Origin: Allobranchiibius sp. CTAmp26 | Lineage (GTDB): Bacteria; Actinomycetota; Actinomycetes; Actinomycetales; Dermatophilaceae | Reading direction: 5' to 3' | NCBI RefSeq assembly: GCF_017565405.1 | Contig: NZ_JAGEKR010000015.1 | Location: 1 to 64,000, forward strand | DNA length: 64,000 nucleotides | Shown: piece by piece, positions 52,358 through 60,658 of the stretch | Layout of the letters: each line of letters begins with the position of its first letter | Position numbering within the stretch: the first letter of the stretch is position 1 | Position numbers and translations under genes: made by a program | Notes under the pieces: generated by a model | What the model was told of the DNA's origin: nothing | Databases searched by the model: none | What the model saw: only the letters and a program-made list of their open reading frames with translations

Positions 52358-53802
52358 ATCGGTTGGATCTCCTTGTCGTGAATACGAATCCGGGTCAGCG
52401 CCGCGTCGCGTACGGCGGCCATGGTCGCCTCGTCGGCGGCTTCGACGTTCAGTCGCAACAGGGGCTCGGTGTTGCTGCCGCGCACGTTCAGCCACCACAT
52501 GGGTGCCTCCTCGTGCACGTAGGTCAGCCCGTCGAGGGTGTCCTCGACGACCCCGCCCTGACCGAGCGCCCACTCGCGGACCCGTGCCGCGGCCGCGGCC
52601 TTGTCCGCGACCGAGGAGTTGATCTCGCCGGACGTCACATAACGGGTGTACTCCCGCATGACCTCCGAGAGCGGACGCCGGTCTGCGCCCAGGGCGGCCA
52701 GTACGTGCAGCGCCGCGAGCATGCCGGTGTCGGCGTACCAGAAGTCCTGGAAGTAGTAGTGCGCCGAGTGCTCCCCGCCGAAGATCGCCTGGTGGTGGGC
52801 CATGTCGGCCTTGATGAACGAGTGGCCGACCCGAGTGCGCACCGCGAGGGCCCCGTGCTCGGCGACGATCTCGGGCACCGCCCGGGAGGAGATCAGGTTG
52901 TGCACGACGCGGACCTCGTCGGCAGGAGTGCCGGCGGCGACCGCCCGCTCGATCTCCCGGCAGGCGACGAGGGCGGTGACCGCCGACGCGCTGACCGGGT
53001 CACCGTGCTCGTCCACGACAAAGCACCGGTCGGCGTCGCCGTCGAAGGCGAGCCCGAGATCGGCACCGTGCATCCGGACGGCCGCCTGCAGGTCGCGCAG
53101 ATTGTCCGGCTCGAGCGGATTCGCCGGGTGGTTGGGGAAGGTGCCGTCGAGTTCGAAGTACATCGGCACGATCTCCAGCGGCAGCGCCTCCAACCCTGCC
53201 CCGGTGCCGAGGACGGCGGGAACGGTGTGTCCCCCCATCCCATTGGCGGCGTCGACGACGACCTTGAGCGGACGGATGCCCCGCAGGTCGACCAGCTGGC
53301 GCAGCAGGGCGGCGTACTCGGCCAGGAGATCGCGCTCCTGGACCACCCCGGGCGTGGCGACGGCCGCCGGCTCGCCCTGGTCGAGCCACTCCTGGGCACG
53401 GTCGCGGACCTGGTCCAGGCCGGTGTCGGTGCTGATCGGCCGGGCGCCCGCACGGCACAGCTTGATGCCGTTGTACTCCGCGGGGTTGTGGCTCGCGGTG
53501 AACATCGCCCCGGGCAGATCCAGCGTGCCGCTGGCGTAGTAGAGACCGTCGGTCGAGCAAAGTCCGATGAGCAGCGCGTCGACCCCTCGCGCCACCACAC
53601 CCTCGGCGAATGCGGCAACCAGTTGCGGTGAGCTGGGCCGCATGTCGTGGCCGATCACGACGGCATCGGCGCCCTCGGGGATCGCGACCTGTTCGGCGAA
53701 CGCACCGCCGATCGCGCGGGCCACGTCCTGCGACAGCTGCTGCGGCACCAGGCCCCGTACGTCGTACGCCTTGACGAAGTCGGCGAGGCGGGGGGAGGTC
53801 AT
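52354..53802 (-). CDS. manB: Phosphomannomutase/phosphoglucomutase
   Basis: The 482-residue alpha-D-phosphohexomutase interconverts mannose-6-phosphate and mannose-1-phosphate. This feeds GDP-mannose for mannosylated lipids and polymers. Motifs in order are YDVRGLVPQQL, the catalytic phosphoserine loop FTASHNPAEYNGIKLC, the metal loop AFDGDADRCFVVDEHG, the sugar-binding GGEHSAHYYFQDFWYAD and the phosphate-binding end RGSNTEPLLRLNVEA. Order manB-Trm112-SIS matches the Rv3257c neighbourhood. It overlaps the Trm112-like gene by 4 bp, and DUF3499 lies upstream after 19 bp on the same strand. Confidence 0.94.
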   Translation of the reverse strand: MTSPRLADFVKAYDVRGLVPQQLSQDVARAIGGAFAEQVAIPEGADAVVIGHDMRPSSPQLVAAFAEGVVARGVDALLIGLCSTDGLYYASGTLDLPGAMFTASHNPAEYNGIKLCRAGARPISTDTGLDQVRDRAQEWLDQGEPAAVATPGVVQERDLLAEYAALLRQLVDLRGIRPLKVVVDAANGMGGHTVPAVLGTGAGLEALPLEIVPMYFELDGTFPNHPANPLEPDNLRDLQAAVRMHGADLGLAFDGDADRCFVVDEHGDPVSASAVTALVACREIERAVAAGTPADEVRVVHNLISSRAVPEIVAEHGALAVRTRVGHSFIKADMAHHQAIFGGEHSAHYYFQDFWYADTGMLAALHVLAALGADRRPLSEVMREYTRYVTSGEINSSVADKAAAAARVREWALGQGGVVEDTLDGLTYVHEEAPMWWLNVRGSNTEPLLRLNVEAADEATMAAVRDAALTRIRIHDKEIQPI

Positions 53803-53821
53803 GGCCGCAGCCTAACGGGGG

Positions 53822-54187
53822 TCAGGAGCTCGGCAGGATGCGCAACCGCGGCCGTCCCGCCTGGGCCGCCGGATCCGGCGCCGGACGTGCGGGCACCCGC
53901 CGTCCGGCCTCGCGCACCGCGTCGGCGAGCGCCGCCAGGTCGTCACCGGACGGGGTCGGGGGCTCCAGGTCGACCGCGAGTCGCACGACGTCCCAGCCGC
54001 GCGGCGCCGTGAACCGGGTCGTGTGGGCGGCGCACAGGTCGTATGAGTGCGGCTCGGCGTACGTCGCGAGGGGGCCCAGCACGATCGTGCAGTCCGCGTG
54101 CACATAGGTCAGGGTGGCGACCGCCGGCCCCTGACAGGCGCTGCGGTTGCACTGGCGCATCATCACGCGGGGGCTCGGGTGCATCAC
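53822..54187 (-). CDS. DUF3499 family protein
   Basis: The 121-residue protein has CNRSACQGPAVATLTYVHADC and then YAEPHSYDLCAAHTTRFTAPRGWDVVRL. This is the invariant pattern of DUF3499 with four to five cysteine/histidine ligands for a probable zinc ion. The C-terminus is variable and Pro/Arg-rich. It is the Rv3258c counterpart and stands in the same position before manB. Start is uncertain: GTG 54187, ATG 54184 or the later ATGs before RQCNR. No function is established. It is divergent from the Rv3259-like gene. Confidence 0.9.
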   Translation of the reverse strand: MMHPSPRVMMRQCNRSACQGPAVATLTYVHADCTIVLGPLATYAEPHSYDLCAAHTTRFTAPRGWDVVRLAVDLEPPTPSGDDLAALADAVREAGRRVPARPAPDPAAQAGRPRLRILPSS

Positions 54188-54247
54188 GTCGTGACCCTAG
54201 GCGAGGGCCTCGACACACGGCGATCGGCGCGCCGCGCGACGGTGAGG

Positions 54248-54275
54248 TCGACATCTCCCAGCCGCTGGATAGGCT
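54248..54275 (+). promoter_or_regulatory. Promoter of the Rv3259-like gene, leaderless
   Basis: TCGACA (54248-54253; 5 of 6 to the -35 consensus), 16 bp and TAGGCT (54270-54275) precede the ATG at 54282 by 6 nt. Transcription would start at or within a base or two of the start codon, giving a leaderless mRNA. Confidence 0.55.
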
Positions 54276-54281
54276 CGCGGG

Positions 54282-54764
54282 ATGACTGGGTACGCCGCCT
54301 GGCAGGACCTCCGCAGCACCGCAGAGAACGCAGCGGAACCAGGACGAGCTGGACGAGCAGGACACGCGAGCCGCCCCGCCCGTTCGGAGCGGCACGGCCG
54401 CGGCATCCGCGGACCCCTGGCCTGGCCGCGCGTGCCGGCGATGCGCACCCGGGCCGAGGAGTTCGACGAGACCGTGCTGAGCGCACTCGAGCGGGTCGAA
54501 CACCGACTCGGCCGACCCCTGGACATGCTGGAGGTCGCCGTGGAGGACGTGCCGACGCACGACCCGGCGCCCTGGGAGTCCGATGTCGCCCTCGGCCGTA
54601 CCTTCCCCGGCACCGGCAAGGCCACTCCGCGGGTCGTCATCTACCGCCGGCCCATCGAGGCGCGGGCCGTGGGTGAGGACGAGCTGGCCGACCTGATCGA
54701 GCAGATCGTCGCCGAGCAGGTCGCCGGCGTCGTCGGCATCCATCCCGACGACCTGCAGGACTGA
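54282..54764 (+). CDS. Metallopeptidase-family protein (Rv3259-like) lacking the HExxH motif
   Basis: The 160-residue protein has an Arg/Ala-rich variable N-terminus. The conserved domain of the zincin-like MPN/PF06262 type follows (FDETVLSALERVEHRLGRPLDMLEVAVEDVP, here cited in part). At the place of the usual HExGH the sequence is VAEQVAGVVGIHPDDL (residues about 139-156), so no zinc-binding histidine pair is present and protease activity is doubtful. Position and strand match Rv3259. A promoter with a leaderless start is visible upstream. It is followed after 6 bp by an SDR gene, and both are probably in one transcript. Confidence 0.78.
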   Translation: MTGYAAWQDLRSTAENAAEPGRAGRAGHASRPARSERHGRGIRGPLAWPRVPAMRTRAEEFDETVLSALERVEHRLGRPLDMLEVAVEDVPTHDPAPWESDVALGRTFPGTGKATPRVVIYRRPIEARAVGEDELADLIEQIVAEQVAGVVGIHPDDLQD

Positions 54765-54770
54765 CCGGCC

Positions 54771-55598
54771 GTGACCGACCCCACCGCCGCGCCGAATCTG
54801 CTGTCCGGACTGCCCCACGTCGGCCGCGCGCCCGTCCTCGTCACCGGGGGTACCGGCACCCTCGGACGTGCCGTGGTCCGCGAGTTGCTCGACTCCGACG
54901 TACCGGCCAGGGTCCTGACCCGCCGCGCGGAGGCCGACACCGACGCTCAGGTGTACGTCGGTGATCTGCGCACCGGCGCGGGACTGACCGAGGCTGTCCA
55001 GGACGTGCAGGCCGTGATCCACTGCGCGACCAGTCCGCGGGGCCAGGAGGTGGATGTCGACGGGCTCGAGCGGTTGTGCAACGCGCTGGCCGAGCACAAT
55101 CCGGACGCCCACCTGGTGCAGGTCTCGATCGTCGGATGCTGGGACAGCCCGTTGCCCTACTACCGCGTGAAGGCCGAGGCCGAACGGGTCGTGGGCGAGT
55201 CGAAGCGCCCGTACACGATCGTGCGTGCCACCCAGTTCCACGAGTTCGTCGAGCGGATCTGCGGCGTGCACGTCGGGCCCGTGGGCATCGGACTGAGCGG
55301 GCTGCGGTTCGCCCCGTGCGACACCGCGTGGGTGGCACAGCGGCTCGTGGACGTGGCACTGGAGACGACGGCGGTCGGCGGCACTGTCGAGCTGGCCGGC
55401 CCGGAGGTGCTGAGCGCGCGCGACATCGCCGTGCTCACCGCGCACCTGTCGGGGCGCCCCACACCCCACCAGATCCGGATCCCCCGCATCGGCCGCACTC
55501 TCACGGCGCTCGGCACCGGTTCGAACCTGCCCGGTGAGCAGGCGACCCGGGGCGGCCGCTCCTACGCGCAGTGGTGGGCCGACCGCGCCATCGAGTGA
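54771..55598 (+). CDS. NAD(P)-binding SDR of the NmrA/atypical epimerase type
   Basis: The 275-residue protein has an N-terminal Rossmann motif VLVTGGTGTLGRAVVRELLD (residues about 22-41). Then come TRRAEADTDAQVYVGDLR, VQAVIHCATSPRG and a mid-region KAEAERVVGESKRPYTIVRAT typical of atypical SDRs such as NmrA/SDR_a5. The catalytic Tyr appears in YYRVKAEAERVV; Ser is less clear. Substrate is unknown; relatives act on sugars, quinones or sense redox state. The start is the GTG at 54771, six bases after the Rv3259-like gene. It converges with the DUF5719 gene after 3 bp. Confidence 0.85.
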   Translation: MTDPTAAPNLLSGLPHVGRAPVLVTGGTGTLGRAVVRELLDSDVPARVLTRRAEADTDAQVYVGDLRTGAGLTEAVQDVQAVIHCATSPRGQEVDVDGLERLCNALAEHNPDAHLVQVSIVGCWDSPLPYYRVKAEAERVVGESKRPYTIVRATQFHEFVERICGVHVGPVGIGLSGLRFAPCDTAWVAQRLVDVALETTAVGGTVELAGPEVLSARDIAVLTAHLSGRPTPHQIRIPRIGRTLTALGTGSNLPGEQATRGGRSYAQWWADRAIE

Positions 55599-55601
55599 CG
55601 C

Positions 55602-57065
55602 TCAGCCGCCGGCCGGACGGATCGCGGGAATCTGTGCGGTCAACGGAAGCGGCGCGAGCGCCGTCGTCGCGAACAACGGACCTCCCTGGTCCTTGCCCCG
55701 CACACTCACGGCTGCGCGTACCGATCCGGACCGCACGCTCACCCACACCGACGTGGCGGCCGGGAGCCGTTGCAGCAGAGGGGCACCCGCGGTCAACGAC
55801 CGTGTCGTCGACGTGACCCCGCCCCGGGCGTCGACCGTGCTCACCACCACCTGAGCAGTGGAACTCGTGGCGGTCACTCCGAGCAGCGCGTCGCCGCCGG
55901 CCAGCCCGACGGGAAGCCCGGTGCCGGTGAGCGTGCGCGTCACGGGGACGCCGGTGGCCCAGGTGATGTCGCCGACGCCCGTGGCCGTGCTGCGCACCGA
56001 CGCGGCCGCGACCACCGGCTCGTCGGACAGGACCTGCACGCTGTAGTCGCCGGGCACCAGTCCTCGCAGGCCGATCGAGCCGGTGCGGCCGGCCGGCACG
56101 GTGAGCACCTGCTCGGTGGCGATGGCCCCGTCGGAGCCGGTGGCGCGAACGCGGACGACGGCGTCCTGGGTGCCGGGATCGGCGACGCGGACCACGGGCT
56201 CGGGGCCGAGAACCGTCACGGCGGGCAGCACCTGGGTGGTGGCGGGGGCCGCGCTGACTCCGGCGGTCTCCTCCCCGATCTGGGTCTCACCGTCCATCCA
56301 GACATCGGTGGCGGCGACCGAGACCGGCCCGCCGGACGACGTCACATGGATCACCGGATCGCGTCCGCTGCGCAGCGTGCCGAGTGTGAGGACCACCCGG
56401 TGCCCAGGCGCCACCACGGTGCCGGCGACCGAGCCGGGATCGCGTCCGGCGCTCCCCAGGACGGTCGCGGCGACGGTGATCGCGGAGCTGCCGGGGTTGG
56501 CCAGCACCAGACGGGTGACCCGGCCGGGTTCGTCGCCACCGGCGAGCACCCAGGCGTCCTGCACCGCGGCAGTGCACTGCAGGAACGACATCCCGCGGGC
56601 CGAGCGGATGGAGTCGTAGGAGTACTGGGTCGACGTGCTGCCGGGCGCGAGGCCGCCGGTCGTGTCGAGTCGGATCGCCCGGTCCCCTGAGACGAGGGTG
56701 GCCACAGTGCCGGCCCGCGTCGTCCGCACGGCCGCCGCGGCGCCCGGCAACGACACGGCGCTCGCCCCACCATCGCCCGCGGCGCGGACGCCTGCCGGCA
56801 GGACGCCGAGCGGTGCGCTGGTGGACAACAGGGTCACCTGCTGCCGCGCGGCCTGCGGATCGGTGCTGCCGTGCAGCCCGCCACGATCGGGTCCGGGGCA
56901 GGCGACCGAGGCGCTGCGCAGAGCCGAGGACACACCGGCGGCAACGACCGTGCGGTCGGCCGCACGCGCCAGGTGCACCTGCCCGTCGGCCCTCCCCGCG
57001 CCGTAGACCAGGCCCGCCGCGACACCACCGGCGACCAGCACGCGCAGCGCGCCGCCGACCTTCAC
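55602..57065 (-). CDS. DUF5719 secreted/membrane-anchored protein
   Basis: The 487-residue protein starts at the GTG 57065 (VKVGGALRVLVAGGVAAGL), with one N-terminal membrane anchor or signal. A long beta-rich extracytoplasmic region follows, full of repeated Val/Thr motifs such as VTRLVLANPGSSAITVAATV and CPGPDRGGL near the N-terminus. DUF5719 proteins are found in actinobacteria next to a very large GT2 membrane protein, and this arrangement is present here with a GTGA overlap. The longer frame to 57164 starts inside the GT gene and is rejected. It probably acts with that glycosyltransferase in envelope polysaccharide assembly, which is inference. Confidence 0.83.
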   Translation of the reverse strand: MKVGGALRVLVAGGVAAGLVYGAGRADGQVHLARAADRTVVAAGVSSALRSASVACPGPDRGGLHGSTDPQAARQQVTLLSTSAPLGVLPAGVRAAGDGGASAVSLPGAAAAVRTTRAGTVATLVSGDRAIRLDTTGGLAPGSTSTQYSYDSIRSARGMSFLQCTAAVQDAWVLAGGDEPGRVTRLVLANPGSSAITVAATVLGSAGRDPGSVAGTVVAPGHRVVLTLGTLRSGRDPVIHVTSSGGPVSVAATDVWMDGETQIGEETAGVSAAPATTQVLPAVTVLGPEPVVRVADPGTQDAVVRVRATGSDGAIATEQVLTVPAGRTGSIGLRGLVPGDYSVQVLSDEPVVAAASVRSTATGVGDITWATGVPVTRTLTGTGLPVGLAGGDALLGVTATSSTAQVVVSTVDARGGVTSTTRSLTAGAPLLQRLPAATSVWVSVRSGSVRAAVSVRGKDQGGPLFATTALAPLPLTAQIPAIRPAGG

Positions 57066-60000
57066 GAGCCGCTCCCCTGCTCTGCCCGGGCGCCGCGAGC
57101 GCCGAACGGGATCGCCAGATAGAGCACCAGGATCAACAGACCGAGCTGCATCCAGGCCAGCCACTCGTGACGGACACCGGCCTCAACGACGAGGTGGCCC
57201 CCGGAGGTGGGAAGCGCGTACGTCGGCTGGTTGGCGGACGTCGACGCCGACAGGACGCGACCGTCGAACGTGACCCGGCCGTGGTCGGCCCAACCGCGGC
57301 CCTCGGCGAGCACCAGGGTGCGCCCCGGCTGCCCGGCCGGCACGGTCACGTCGGTGCGTCCGTGCTGGGCACGGGAGGCGATCTCCGTCACCGGTCTCCC
57401 GCCCTGCGCGATCACCAGACGGCTGCTGCCGACGTCTCCGGCAGCGGTGGCGGCCGGCTCCACCCGCCATACCGACATCGCCCGGTTGCCGGAGAGCTGG
57501 GTGAGTCCGGCGGTCGCCGCGAGCGGCGCGTTCAGTCGCTCCACTGCCGCGGACCCGCGCACTACGACGTACCCGACGGCCAACTGGTGCATCAGGCGCG
57601 AGCTGTTAGCCCGACCGCCTGCACCGGTCGAGGTGAGCGCGCTGACGGTGGACGCGGTGCGGGTGTCGTACGACGGATCAGGACTGCGCAGGTCGCGCGC
57701 CGGCAGCCCGGTCTCCCGCCCGATCAGCTGGTAGGTGACCGCGTCGTTGGACGCCGCGGTCAGCAGGATCGCGCGCGGCGCGTGGCTCGTCGTCAGCTGG
57801 CGTTGCACGACCGGTGGCAGAGCGCCGACGGCCGGCACCAGGTCACTCGCCGTCGCGGTCCACACGGCGAACCCGCCGACGACGCAGGCTCCTACGCACG
57901 CCACGGCGGCGATGGTGCGCACCCAAGGGCGCCACCGGCCGTCGTCGAGCCCGGCGATCCCCAGCAGCCCGGCGCCCAGCAGCGCGAACGCGTAGACGTC
58001 CAGCGCGGGCCCGGACCACGGCGTGGCATCACCCTGGGAGGTCGCGGCGAGCAGCACGTGCGGCGCGGCGAGCGCTGCTGCGAGCCCGAGCAGGCCGACG
58101 CCGATCAGTGCCGCGCCGGCTCGACCGAGGCCGGTGCGCAGCAGCCCGATCAGGCCGATCGCCAGCACCGGTACCGCGGCCAGAACGGCGTACGACCCGG
58201 CACCGCCGGGGTGCAGCAGAGCCAGCTCCCACGCAGGTATGCCGCCGCCCCGGGTTGGGTCGAGTGCACCTGGGCCCGCCAGCAGCGCGCGGCGGTCGCC
58301 GGTGAGCACGTCGCGGGTCCAGGGCGCCAGCAGCACCCACGGCACGACGAGGACCGCGAGCGCACGCAACCGGCCGGCGCCGGGCGCGAGGACCACGCCC
58401 GCGAACGCGACGACGCTGCAGGCGATCAGCAGGACGGGCGAGAACGCGCCGGTGAGGGTGACGGCCAGCACCGCGCCGAAGGTCATGGCACCACTCGCGT
58501 GCCGCCGGACGGCCGCGAGGGCGCCTGCCAGCGCGAACGGCAGCAGGATGTGCCCCACGACGGCACCGAGGCGGCCCTGAGCGACCGCGGTCGTGAGAGT
58601 GGGCAGTGTCGCCCAGAGCACCGCGACGGCCACCCGCGGCCAGCGCGCGGCGGTCGCGGCCCGGCCGGCCCGGTAGGCCACGAGCCCGGACAGCGGCATG
58701 GCGGCCACCAGCAGCCAGGCCACGGCGACGGCACCGGACACGTCGTGGTCGACCCACGGCAGCAGACCGACGAGCCACGCCAGCGGCGCGAGAACGAGCA
58801 GGTAGGGCGCGTTCGTCCCGGCATGCCCGAGGCCCGGGCCGACCCACGCGTCGCGGTAGGTGCGCCAGATGCCGGTCGCATCGGTGTCGAAGGGCAGCAA
58901 CTGGCCGCCGGCCAGACCACGCCCGGTGCCCGTCAGGGCTCCGCTGGTCAGCAGGTCACGCCACAGGACGCCGCTCGCGACGGCCAGCAGCAGCACGAGG
59001 AGGCCGGCAGGGCCGAGAAGCGAACGGGCGACGGGCCCGCGTTCGACCCGCAGCTCCTCGGCGTCGGCGGGGACCGGGCCGGTCTCCGCGGCGACGGTGC
59101 CGCTCCCCCACGGACTGCGGGAACGCCCACCCGTCCCATCGCGCAGACCGTCGTACGCCGCACGCACCGCTCCCGCGGCGGGGACGAAGAGCCCTCGCAG
59201 ATTGCGTCGGCGGGTGGTGCCGCGGCGGAAGAAGCGGCCACGGGCGCCGAGGATGCGCAGGATCCCGAGCGGTGCGCCGGCTTGGACCAGTTCGATTCCG
59301 GCGCGGCGGGGCTGCTTGCCGAGCAGCAGCACCAGGGCCAGCAGCAGCGAACTGAGCATGGTCCAGATCGCGAGGAACGGCATGCCGAGCAGGCTGGCTC
59401 GGGCCAGCGCCACCTGGCGGTGTCGACGCAGCGTGGTCGCGTCACGACCGGCGTCGCTGGCGACCTGTCGCACCCGTGCCGCGGGGACCACGACGACGGA
59501 GTGACCGATCAGGTGCGCGCGCCAGCCGAGGTCGAGGCCGTCGCCCTCGCCGTCGAAGGCCGGGTCGAAGCCGCCGAGGGTGTTGTAGGTGTCCTGCCGC
59601 ACCAACATGCCGGCGCTGCTCACCGACAGCACGTCGCGGCGGTGGTCGTGCTGGCCCTGGTCGGTCTCACGCGTCGCGGCACCGACGTGCCGCCCGGCGC
59701 GGGTGACGTCGGTGCCGATGTCGAGCAGAAGTGTCGGGTCGGCCGCATCGACCACCTTGCACCCCGCGATGCCGACCCGCTCGGACTGCGCGACGACGGC
59801 GGTCAGTTGTGCGAGGGCAGCGGGATCCGGTGCGGAGTCCTCGTGCAGTAACCACAGCCAGTGCGTGCGATCACGCGGCCGGACCGGGCGACGACCCGCC
59901 CGGCCACCGGCCCGGCGGGCGACGACCAGGTCCTCGCCGGGTGCGGGGAGGGCATCGACAGCCGTGTCCACCATCGCGGCGAACGACGCGTGGCGCGGGA

Positions 60001-60211
60001 CTACGACGACCGACACCTGCGGGTAGGCGTCGCGCAGCCGTTCGTGATCGTCGACGTAGCCGCGCATCATCCGGTCGGCGGTGGCGTCGACGACGACCAG
60101 ACGATCCGGTGGCCGCGTCTGCTCGACCAGCGCCGCACAGGTGGCGTCGAGGAAGGCGGGGCGGTCCAGGCCGTCGGTGTGCCCGCCGCGCACGACGAGC
60201 AGGGCCGTCAC
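57062..60211 (-). CDS. Very large membrane glycosyltransferase, family 2
   Basis: The 1049-residue protein has an N-terminal GT2 domain (about 1-280: LLVVRGGHTDGLDRP, THWLWLLHEDSAPDPAALA with the acidic metal site, and EGDGLDLGWRAHLIGHSVV). Then comes a multi-pass part with about a dozen hydrophobic helices (residues about 290-320 and 400-800). A C-terminal extracytoplasmic domain of some 250 residues ends in a last helix (WLAWMQLGLLILVLYLAIP). This looks like a lipid-linked-sugar dependent transferase with a periplasmic-face domain. Its gene overlaps DUF5719 by 4 bp and lies 59 bp downstream of whiB2, as in other actinobacteria. The polymer made is unknown. Confidence 0.87.
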   Translation of the reverse strand: MTALLVVRGGHTDGLDRPAFLDATCAALVEQTRPPDRLVVVDATADRMMRGYVDDHERLRDAYPQVSVVVVPRHASFAAMVDTAVDALPAPGEDLVVARRAGGRAGRRPVRPRDRTHWLWLLHEDSAPDPAALAQLTAVVAQSERVGIAGCKVVDAADPTLLLDIGTDVTRAGRHVGAATRETDQGQHDHRRDVLSVSSAGMLVRQDTYNTLGGFDPAFDGEGDGLDLGWRAHLIGHSVVVVPAARVRQVASDAGRDATTLRRHRQVALARASLLGMPFLAIWTMLSSLLLALVLLLGKQPRRAGIELVQAGAPLGILRILGARGRFFRRGTTRRRNLRGLFVPAAGAVRAAYDGLRDGTGGRSRSPWGSGTVAAETGPVPADAEELRVERGPVARSLLGPAGLLVLLLAVASGVLWRDLLTSGALTGTGRGLAGGQLLPFDTDATGIWRTYRDAWVGPGLGHAGTNAPYLLVLAPLAWLVGLLPWVDHDVSGAVAVAWLLVAAMPLSGLVAYRAGRAATAARWPRVAVAVLWATLPTLTTAVAQGRLGAVVGHILLPFALAGALAAVRRHASGAMTFGAVLAVTLTGAFSPVLLIACSVVAFAGVVLAPGAGRLRALAVLVVPWVLLAPWTRDVLTGDRRALLAGPGALDPTRGGGIPAWELALLHPGGAGSYAVLAAVPVLAIGLIGLLRTGLGRAGAALIGVGLLGLAAALAAPHVLLAATSQGDATPWSGPALDVYAFALLGAGLLGIAGLDDGRWRPWVRTIAAVACVGACVVGGFAVWTATASDLVPAVGALPPVVQRQLTTSHAPRAILLTAASNDAVTYQLIGRETGLPARDLRSPDPSYDTRTASTVSALTSTGAGGRANSSRLMHQLAVGYVVVRGSAAVERLNAPLAATAGLTQLSGNRAMSVWRVEPAATAAGDVGSSRLVIAQGGRPVTEIASRAQHGRTDVTVPAGQPGRTLVLAEGRGWADHGRVTFDGRVLSASTSANQPTYALPTSGGHLVVEAGVRHEWLAWMQLGLLILVLYLAIPFGARGARAEQGSGS

Positions 60212-60270
60212 GAGACCACCGGTGCGCTCGTCCTCTGACGGCGGCCGGGACGAGCGGGTCTGCAGCGTGC

Positions 60271-60537
60271 TCAGACCGCGCGCTTCTTCAACTTGCGGCG
60301 CTCACGCTCAGAGAGGCCGCCCCAGATACCGAACCGCTCATCGTGAGCGAGCGCGTATTCGAGGCACTCGGCCTGCACGGTGCACCCCACGCAGACCTTC
60401 TTGGCCTCGCGGGTCGAACCGCCCTTCTCGGGGAAGAACGCCTCCGGGTCGGTCTGCGCGCAGAGCGCGCGTTCCTGCCAGGACAGCTCCCCCTCGTCGT
60501 CAGCGCCGTCTCCATCGATCAAAGCAAATTCCTGCAC
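60271..60537 (-). CDS. whiB2: WhiB2/WhiB iron-sulfur regulator of septation
   Basis: The 88-residue protein carries Cys26, Cys49, Cys52 and Cys58 for its [4Fe-4S] cluster, then GIWGG (70-74) and the basic end SERERRKLKK. Its central block PEAFFPEKGGSTREAKKVC is that of mycobacterial WhiB2 and Streptomyces WhiB, which control septation with WhiA. The start GTG at 60537 lies 5 nt after GGAGG. The TTG at 60549 overlaps this ribosome-binding site and is rejected. An excellent promoter with a 20-bp palindrome lies upstream. Its place beside fbiA and the GT2/DUF5719 pair is conserved. Confidence 0.94.
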   Translation of the reverse strand: MQEFALIDGDGADDEGELSWQERALCAQTDPEAFFPEKGGSTREAKKVCVGCTVQAECLEYALAHDERFGIWGGLSERERRKLKKRAV

Positions 60538-60571
60538 GGGGTCCTCCAAAACCGACCGGAAACGACACCGC

Positions 60572-60602
60572 TAATTACACGCGTGTCATTACCCCGAGTC
60601 AA
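60572..60602 (-). promoter_or_regulatory. whiB2 promoter with overlapping 20-bp palindrome
   Basis: On the minus strand TTGACT (60602-60597), 17 bp and TGTAAT (60579-60574) form a strong sigma-70-like promoter. The leader to the GTG is about 30 nt. A palindrome at 60572-60591 (TAATTACACGCGTGTCATTA on the plus strand, 9 of 10 pairs) covers the -10 and most of the spacer, so its binding protein should block or reshape transcription. It also lies about 70 bp before fbiA in the other direction. Confidence 0.7.
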
Positions 60603-60658
60603 GCCCGGATCGTGGTCCACTGCGCTGCTTTTCGACGGCACAGGTGATGATGGCGACC

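Noticed and set aside
56813-59851. 1012-residue plus-strand frame
   Set aside because: Antisense to the DUF5719 and GT2 genes, low-complexity and without domains.
60271-60549. TTG start for whiB2
   Set aside because: The TTG overlaps the GGAGG ribosome-binding site that serves the GTG at 60537.
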